Of a stretch of DNA of 64,000 nt, positions 59,327 through 64,000 are shown piece by piece. Below the pieces are notes generated by a model that was not told the origin of the DNA, did not search any database, and saw only the letters and a program-made list of their open reading frames with translations. This DNA comes from Amycolatopsis japonica (GTDB lineage: Bacteria; Actinomycetota; Actinomycetes; Mycobacteriales; Pseudonocardiaceae). Position 1 is the stretch's first letter, and the number at the start of each line of letters is the position of its first letter. The stretch lies in contig NZ_CP008953.1 of NCBI RefSeq assembly GCF_000732925.1, forward strand, positions 3,038,001 to 3,102,000, in the 5' to 3' direction. A program made the position numbers and the translations under genes.

Positions 59327-59937
59327 TGGCGCCGAGGAAAGCAGCGGCACTGCGCGACACAGAAGACGGCCGGAGCCTGCGCGAGCATCTGATCGGCACG
59401 GCCGCGGACCTGATCTCCGCCAACGGCACCGCGGAACTCACGGTCCGGGCCATCGCCCGGGCGGCCGGGGTCGCCGACGGCGTGCTGTACAACCACTTCG
59501 CCGACAAGGAGGAGTTGCTGGCCGACGCGCTGGCGGAACACGTGCGGCGGGTCGAAGCGGGGCTCGGCGAGCTGCCGCCGCCCGGATCGGCCACGGTCGA
59601 AGGCAATCTCCGCGCCCAGCTGGCGTACGGGTTGGCTCTGCACAAGGAGATCCTGCCCGCGTTCGCCGGACTGCTCGCCCGCCCCGCCGTGCTCGCGCGG
59701 TTCGGCGAACTGGCCGGGGACGGTGAGACCTGGCGCGATCGCCTCTCCGGATATCTGCGCGCGGAGAAGGAACTCGGCAGGCTGGACGGCGATGTCGACG
59801 CGGCGGCGGCGATGCTGGTCGGCGTCTGCCACGAATCGGTGCTCACCGCACTGCTCCCGCATGGCCCGAGGGTGGCCACGTCGCCTGCGGTGAAAGCCGT
59901 GGTCAAGACGGTGCTGGAGGGTATCGCGGTGCGCTGA
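59326..59937 (+). CDS. TetR-family regulator of the methyltransferase operon
   Basis: This 203-residue protein has a TetR helix-turn-helix (LIGTAADLISANGTAELTVR, GVADGVLYNHFADKEELLAD) within the first 70 residues and a helical ligand-binding domain. Its ATG overlaps the methyltransferase stop (TGATG), so both are made from one transcript. The palindromic site before the operon is its probable target, giving auto-repression. Confidence 0.9.
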   Translation: MAPRKAAALRDTEDGRSLREHLIGTAADLISANGTAELTVRAIARAAGVADGVLYNHFADKEELLADALAEHVRRVEAGLGELPPPGSATVEGNLRAQLAYGLALHKEILPAFAGLLARPAVLARFGELAGDGETWRDRLSGYLRAEKELGRLDGDVDAAAAMLVGVCHESVLTALLPHGPRVATSPAVKAVVKTVLEGIAVR

Positions 59938-60038
59938 CGCCCGTGTCGCGTTCGACACGGGTTGATCCGCGGGTGTTCTGGGTAACCCCGTTGTGCGACT
60001 TCAGCAAGGAGGTCGCGCGCGAGGGGAAGGGTGGCTCC

Positions 60039-60500
60039 ATGATCAACATCGCGGAGCATCCGGTGCCGGGAACCTGGGTGCTCGACCTGCGGGCCACGAC
60101 GCCACGGGCGTTGCCGGACATGCGCGCCTGGGTGGTCAGATGCCTTCCCGACCTCGGCGAGGGGCATCGCGACGACGTCCTGCTGGCGGCGACGGAGCTC
60201 GTCGCCAACGCTTATGTGCATGGAGGTGGGGCACGCCACATCCAGTTGTGGCGTGGCGTGTCGCCTTGTGCGGTCCGCATCGAGGTCGCGGATGTCAGCG
60301 TCGAACAGCCGCGGGCGCGGTGCTCGCAGTTCGAGGATCCCCGCGGGCGCGGCCTTCTCGTCGTCGACGGGGTAGCCGTGCAATGGGGTGTCCGGCGCGA
60401 GCCGGTGCGCGGCGGGAAAATCGTCTGGGCGCACATCCGGTGCGACGGCGGCTGTCCGGAAGCACTCCCGCGCGTGCGCGAGAAGCGCTCCCGGAACTGA
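60039..60500 (+). CDS. RsbW-like ATP-binding protein (anti-sigma kinase type)
   Basis: This 153-residue protein has the HATPase_c_2 fold: an N-box TELVANAYVHGGGARHI near residue 55, IEVADVS, and a G-box DPRGRGLLVVDGVAVQWG. That is the pattern of RsbW/SpoIIAB-like anti-sigma factors, very numerous in Actinobacteria. The ATG at 60039 follows GGGAAGGGTGG. No adjacent sigma factor, STAS antagonist or phosphatase is present, so its partner must be elsewhere. It is convergent with the MFS gene, 6 bp apart. Confidence 0.88.
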   Translation: MINIAEHPVPGTWVLDLRATTPRALPDMRAWVVRCLPDLGEGHRDDVLLAATELVANAYVHGGGARHIQLWRGVSPCAVRIEVADVSVEQPRARCSQFEDPRGRGLLVVDGVAVQWGVRREPVRGGKIVWAHIRCDGGCPEALPRVREKRSRN

Positions 60501-60506
60501 CCTGCC

Positions 60507-61862
60507 TCAGACTGCGCGGCGTGCGGTGAGCAGGCCGAGCGCGGAGATGGCGGCGAACCCGAACAACAGCCACCTCGCCGACGTGACCACCGAAGCGCCG
60601 CCGAGGTTGACCAGCAGGCCGGCGACCGCCGCGCCGAACGCGGTCGACATCGTCAGCACGGTCGCGATCGCGGCCGCCGCCTGCCCGCCTTCGCCGTCCG
60701 GGGCGGAGGTCATCGCCGCGACCGACAGATGAGGCATCGCGATGCCGATTCCCATGCCGCCGAAGATGAGCACCGGTAGCCAGGCGAGTACGACGGGCAG
60801 CGGAGGCTGTTCGGTCTGCAGGAGTCCCAGCGCGGCGAACCCGATGGCGAGACAGGCCGGCCCGGCGAGCACGAGCCGCCGTGTCCTACCGGCCGATGCG
60901 CTGACGAGCTGGCTCACCGACCAGCCCAAGGACAGTGCGGCGGCGAAGAATCCCGCCGCCGCGGGCGGAAGCCCGCCCGATCGCTGGCCGAACAGCGGCA
61001 GGAACGTCTCCACCGCGACGCCGGACGCCAGCACCATGATGGTCAGGTAGATCCACCGCGACCGCGAACCCCGGCGGTAGACCGAAGCGGGCAGCACACT
61101 CGCCGCCGAACGGTTCTCCGTCACCAGGAACGCGCCCACGAGCGCGAGACCCAACGCGATGAGGGCGGCCATCGCGAGGACGTCGGACAGGATCCCCGCC
61201 ACGCTCACCGCTCCGGCGGCGCCGACGATCAGCGTCAGCGAAACGACCGGGACCGGCGGTGCCTGCGCCGGGCGTTCGCCGTCGGGGAGCGCCCGGGGCA
61301 CGAAGACCGCCAGCGCGGCCGCCGCCACGGCCAGGACCACGAACGCCGAGCGCCACGAACCGAACTGTGCCGAGAACCCGCCGAGCGCCGGGCCCACGAA
61401 ATTGCCGACCCCGAACATCGCGGAGATCAGCGCGCTGCCCCGGCTCCACAACCGAGGCGGCAGCGCCGAATGGATCAGGGCGAAGCCCAGTCCGGTCAGC
61501 AGACCGGCGCCGAGACCCTGCGTCCCGCGGCCGAGCAGGAGGACCGGCATCGACGGGCTCGCGGCGCACACCACCGAGCCCGCGGCGAAGGCGCCGAAAC
61601 CGGCCAGATAGGAACTCTTGCCGCCGAAGCGCGAAAGCGCCTGGCCCACCAGCATGGTCGCGACGACCTGGGCGACCAGGAACGCCGTCATGGTCCAGGC
61701 GTACAACGACCGTCCGCCGATGTCCTCGATCGCCGTGGGCAGCAGGCTCGCCGCCACGTAGATGGTGATCGCGCCGACGAGCACGCCACCCGCCAGTACC
61801 GACGCGGTGCTCGTATGGCGGCCCAGTTCCCGCCACGATCCGACGTCTTGCCCGATGTTCAC
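60507..61862 (-). CDS. MFS transporter, drug-efflux type
   Basis: A 451-residue major facilitator with about 12 to 14 membrane segments (VLAGGVLVGAITIYVAASLL first). The conserved loop after segment 2 reads GQALSRFGGKSSYL, and LLLGRGTQGLGAGLLTGL resembles the antiporter motif of drug/H+ antiporters. I chose the GTG at 61862 with GAGGAG upstream; the frame extends 24 codons further. It lies downstream of a TetR gene on the same strand and probably belongs to that regulated module. Confidence 0.9.
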   Translation of the reverse strand: MNIGQDVGSWRELGRHTSTASVLAGGVLVGAITIYVAASLLPTAIEDIGGRSLYAWTMTAFLVAQVVATMLVGQALSRFGGKSSYLAGFGAFAAGSVVCAASPSMPVLLLGRGTQGLGAGLLTGLGFALIHSALPPRLWSRGSALISAMFGVGNFVGPALGGFSAQFGSWRSAFVVLAVAAAALAVFVPRALPDGERPAQAPPVPVVSLTLIVGAAGAVSVAGILSDVLAMAALIALGLALVGAFLVTENRSAASVLPASVYRRGSRSRWIYLTIMVLASGVAVETFLPLFGQRSGGLPPAAAGFFAAALSLGWSVSQLVSASAGRTRRLVLAGPACLAIGFAALGLLQTEQPPLPVVLAWLPVLIFGGMGIGIAMPHLSVAAMTSAPDGEGGQAAAAIATVLTMSTAFGAAVAGLLVNLGGASVVTSARWLLFGFAAISALGLLTARRAV

Positions 61863-61951
61863 GCGGTTCTCCTCGCTGTCGAAAGGATTGCGCTTCGCAT
61901 CCTGTCGGCGCGGGAAGCCCCGGTAATCGGACAAATCAGACGTGAATCACG

Positions 61952-62542
61952 TCACATTTTCGTGCGCCCCTCGATGGCGGCGCGAGCGGCCTCGACCGAT
62001 TTGCGGACGACGACTTCCGTGGAGTAGCCCTGTTTCGTGAACACTCCGTCGAGATAGAACGTGCCGTAACCGTGCGCCTGGGTGAACAACTGCTCCATCA
62101 GTTCGAGCCCGTCCTCCGGCCGGTCGGCGACGGTGAGGCAGAGCATGACGAACTGGTCGGTCAGGCGGCGGGTCTGCTCGTGCAGTGCGGCGTGTTCCGG
62201 GCCCTGCAAGCCGTCCGAGTAGATGATGTTCATCCCGGCCCGGCGTTCGATCAGGTACTCCGTGTACGCACCGGCGGCCGCGGCGAGCGCGGCGACCGGT
62301 TCGCTTTCGGCCTCGATGGCGTCGTGCACCCTGTCCGCCAGCTGGCAGGCGACCTTGGCGGCGATCGCGGCCAGGAGGCTTTCCTTGTCCGGGAAGTGCC
62401 GATAGGGCGCGCCGGGGCTGACTTTCGCGCGCCTGGCGACCTCGGCGACCGAGAACGCGCCGAGCCCTTGTTCGGCGATCAGGTCGAGGGAGACCCGCAC
62501 GAGTTCGGCGCGAAGGTCGCCGTGATGGTACTTGCCGCCCAT
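61952..62542 (-). CDS. TetR-family regulator with WHG-type ligand domain
   Basis: The protein (196 residues) has a TetR helix-turn-helix (VSLDLIAEQGLGAFSVAEVA, KVSPGAPYRHFPDKESLL) and a C-terminal region of the TetR_C_33/WHG type (AYTEYLIERRAGMNIIYSD). The ATG at 62542 is chosen over a GTG four codons upstream. The MFS gene follows 90 bp downstream; the alcohol dehydrogenase gene is divergent. Two palindromes in the gap are the likely binding sites, so dehydrogenase and efflux may respond to the same ligand. Confidence 0.9.
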   Translation of the reverse strand: MGGKYHHGDLRAELVRVSLDLIAEQGLGAFSVAEVARRAKVSPGAPYRHFPDKESLLAAIAAKVACQLADRVHDAIEAESEPVAALAAAAGAYTEYLIERRAGMNIIYSDGLQGPEHAALHEQTRRLTDQFVMLCLTVADRPEDGLELMEQLFTQAHGYGTFYLDGVFTKQGYSTEVVVRKSVEAARAAIEGRTKM

Positions 62543-62575
62543 GTCGTGGATCACACCGTCCCGGTCGCGGAATAT

Positions 62576-62614
62576 GTAAGAGGCCTCTTACGCTAGTTGT
62601 AAGTGACCTCTTAC
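62576..62614. promoter_or_regulatory. Tandem TetR operators GTAAGAGG-CCTCTTAC
   Basis: GTAAGAGGCCTCTTAC (62576-62591) is a perfect 16-bp palindrome. GTAAGTGACCTCTTAC (62599-62614) is a near-perfect second copy, 23 bp away, placing both on about the same face of the helix. They lie 34 bp upstream of the TetR gene and 29 bp upstream of the dehydrogenase gene. Confidence 0.85.
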
Positions 62615-62642
62615 ATGGTCTCACTGTTTCTCGGAGGGTTTC

Positions 62643-63692
62643 ATGACGACGACCACGCACGCCATCGCCGCGCCGTCCCCGGGCGCCGCCCTGTCGCCGA
62701 CGACGATCGAGCGTCGCGACCTGCGTCCGGACGACGTGCTGATCGACATCGCGTACGCGGGGATCTGCCACAGCGACATCCACCAGGTGAAGGAGGACTG
62801 GGGCAGCGCGATCTTCCCGATGGTGCCCGGTCACGAGATCGCCGGCGTCGTCGCCGCGGTCGGCTCCGACGTGACGAAGTACCAGGTCGGCGACCGGGTC
62901 GGGGTCGGCTGCATGGTCGATTCCTGTGGCGAGTGCGAGTACTGCCTCGCGGGCACCGAGCAGTTCTGCGTCAAGGGCAACATCCAAACGTACAACGGTG
63001 TCGGGTTCGACGGCGAGAACACCTACGGCGGCTACAGCCGCCAGATCGTCGTGAAGGACGGTTTCGTCTGCCGCATCCCGGAAGGCATCGGCCTCGACGT
63101 CGCCGCCCCGCTGCTGTGCGCGGGTATCACCACCTACTCCCCGCTGAACCGCTGGGGCGCCGGGCCGGGCAAGAAGGTCGCCGTCGTCGGCCTCGGCGGG
63201 CTCGGGCACATGGCGGTCAAGATCGCGGTCGCCATGGGCGCCGAGGTCACCGTGCTCAGCCAGAGCCTGAAGAAGCAGGAGGACGGGCTGAAGCTGGGTG
63301 CGAAGGACTACTTCGCGACCGGAGACGCGTCGACGTTCAAGGCGCTGCGCGGCCGCTTCGACCTGATCCTCAACACCGTTTCGGCGACACTGCCCGTCGA
63401 CTCCTACCTCGGCATGCTGCGCGTCGGCGGCGCGATGGTGAATGTCGGCGCGCCCGGCGAACCGCTGTCCTACAACGCCTTCTCGCTGCTGGGCGGGAAC
63501 AAGGTGCTCGCCGGCTCGATGATCGGCGGGATCGCCGAGACCCAGGAGATGCTCGACTTCTGCGCGGAGCACGGGATCGGCGCGGAGATCGAGACGATCT
63601 CGGCCGACCAGGTGAACGTGGCCTACGACCGGGTCGAGAACAGCGACGTCCGCTACCGGTTCGTCATCGACGCGGCGACCATCGGCGCCTGA
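62643..63692 (+). CDS. Zinc-dependent NAD(P)-alcohol dehydrogenase (YahK/cinnamyl-alcohol type)
   Basis: A 349-residue medium-chain dehydrogenase that interconverts aldehydes and alcohols. Catalytic zinc ligands: Cys in GICHSDIHQ and His-Glu in PGHEIAGVV, with a further Cys in [11 protein letters not shown]. Structural zinc: four Cys in [15 protein letters not shown]. The cofactor site is [13 protein letters not shown]. The ATG follows GGAGGG. Divergence from a TetR-MFS module and tandem operators suggest inducible detoxification of an aldehyde. A terminator hairpin follows. Confidence 0.93.
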   Translation: MTTTTHAIAAPSPGAALSPTTIERRDLRPDDVLIDIAYAGICHSDIHQVKEDWGSAIFPMVPGHEIAGVVAAVGSDVTKYQVGDRVGVGCMVDSCGECEYCLAGTEQFCVKGNIQTYNGVGFDGENTYGGYSRQIVVKDGFVCRIPEGIGLDVAAPLLCAGITTYSPLNRWGAGPGKKVAVVGLGGLGHMAVKIAVAMGAEVTVLSQSLKKQEDGLKLGAKDYFATGDASTFKALRGRFDLILNTVSATLPVDSYLGMLRVGGAMVNVGAPGEPLSYNAFSLLGGNKVLAGSMIGGIAETQEMLDFCAEHGIGAEIETISADQVNVAYDRVENSDVRYRFVIDAATIGA

Positions 63693-63705
63693 CTTCCCTT
63701 TCCGT

Positions 63706-63748
63706 GAAGGCCTCCTTGAGGGACCCAGAGTCCCTCAAGGAGGCCTTC
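63706..63748. terminator. 19-bp perfect hairpin after the alcohol dehydrogenase
   Basis: The arms 63706-63724 and 63730-63748 are perfectly complementary over 19 bp with a 5-nt loop (CCAGA). It begins 14 bp after the stop codon, in the place expected for transcription termination. Confidence 0.8.
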
Positions 63749-63785
63749 GTGCGGTGCCGAGACAACGCAGGCCTCAGTCGGTGCG

Positions 63786-63832
63786 CCCAATGTGGCATCG
63801 GAGACGCTCAGTGTCCCCAATGCCACATTGGG
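63786..63832. repeat. 13-bp hairpin CCCAATGTGGCAT
   Basis: The arms 63786-63798 and 63820-63832 are perfectly complementary; extending outward with one mismatch gives 18 bp. No gene is seen between 63693 and 64000. This interval holds three hairpins only. Confidence 0.6.
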
Positions 63833-63873
63833 GGCACGGACGAATCCGCCAAGGGATGTCTTCGCACCTTCCC

Positions 63874-63932
63874 AAGTACATGAAGGCCCCCATCCTTGTG
63901 CCTATGTACAGGAAGGGGGCCTTCATGTACTT
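63874..63932. repeat. AGTACATGAAGG-family hairpin, copy 2
   Basis: The arms 63874-63896 and 63910-63932 pair over 23 bp with one mismatch. The outer arm AGTACATGAAGG and the closing CCTTCATGTACT match the element at 50537-50593; the inner core differs (GGCCCCCATCCT against GGACCCCTTCCT). Confidence 0.75.
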
Positions 63933-64000
63933 CGGCTTCAGCTGCCCAATCCGAATCGCAACTCACGACCAACCGCCGGCTCACATCAACAGCAGCGGCA

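Noticed and set aside
63933..64000. End of a gene at the right edge
   Set aside because: Neither strand shows a coding pattern or a stop context that I can support in these 68 bases.

Overview
The window is a GC-rich actinomycete chromosome segment, most likely from Amycolatopsis or a close relative in the Pseudonocardiaceae. The reasons are strong G/C bias at third codon positions; an AftD-type arabinofuranosyltransferase, a DUF2613 peptide and a DUF3068 (PorA-family) protein, which are typical of mycolata and their relatives; a tuberculostearic-acid gene pair; and two large SARP/BTAD-type regulators. No rRNA, tRNA, CRISPR array, insertion sequence or prophage is visible. All assignments were made by reading the sequence; no database was searched.

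Layout. (1) 1-18.5 kb is a cell-envelope block: a truncated PAS-GGDEF-EAL protein, a VWA/substrate-binding lipid-anchored-type protein, large GT-C-like membrane proteins, AftD, a flippase-like exporter, a GT4 glycosyltransferase, two methyltransferases, a condensation-fold acyltransferase and a DUF3068 protein. A recurring inverted-repeat motif (TTACC-N4-GGTAA type) sits about 35-75 bp upstream of six of these genes and may define a shared regulon. (2) 18.6-23.4 kb holds PucR and MarR regulators, a small DUF1579-like protein, a secreted SH3-NlpC/P60-like hydrolase and an ECF-like sigma factor. (3) 23.4-24.1 kb is a gene-free patch filled with hairpin repeats. (4) 24.1-34.5 kb holds a dehalogenase-like hydrolase, a SARP-ATPase regulator, a TM0106-type RecB nuclease-helicase with a small partner, a GntR regulator beside a secreted GH16-like enzyme, and an ECF41/SigJ-like sigma factor. 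(5) 34.6-37.3 kb looks acquired: an atypical dGTPase and a frameshifted DUF222-HNH gene. (6) 37.4-44.8 kb is metabolic: a GNAT enzyme, a cyclase/ThDP-enzyme translationally coupled pair, the 10-methyl fatty acid pair and an SGNH hydrolase. (7) 45.3-50.4 kb is a NarL-type two-component system followed by a SARP-NB-ARC-TPR regulator. (8) 50.7-63.7 kb holds an alpha-carbonic anhydrase, a TetR-controlled RND transporter fused to an ABC-like ATPase domain and coupled to a YhgE/Pip protein, a copper-type protein behind two CsoR-like boxes, and several TetR-controlled modules with clear palindromic operators.

The most unusual material is non-coding. Three or four families of intergenic hairpin elements recur across the window, including a composite element of about 117 bp present in two roughly 90% identical copies in opposite orientation and in two degenerate partial copies. 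The most unusual proteins are the RND-ABC fusion and the stand-alone dGTPase with rare codons.
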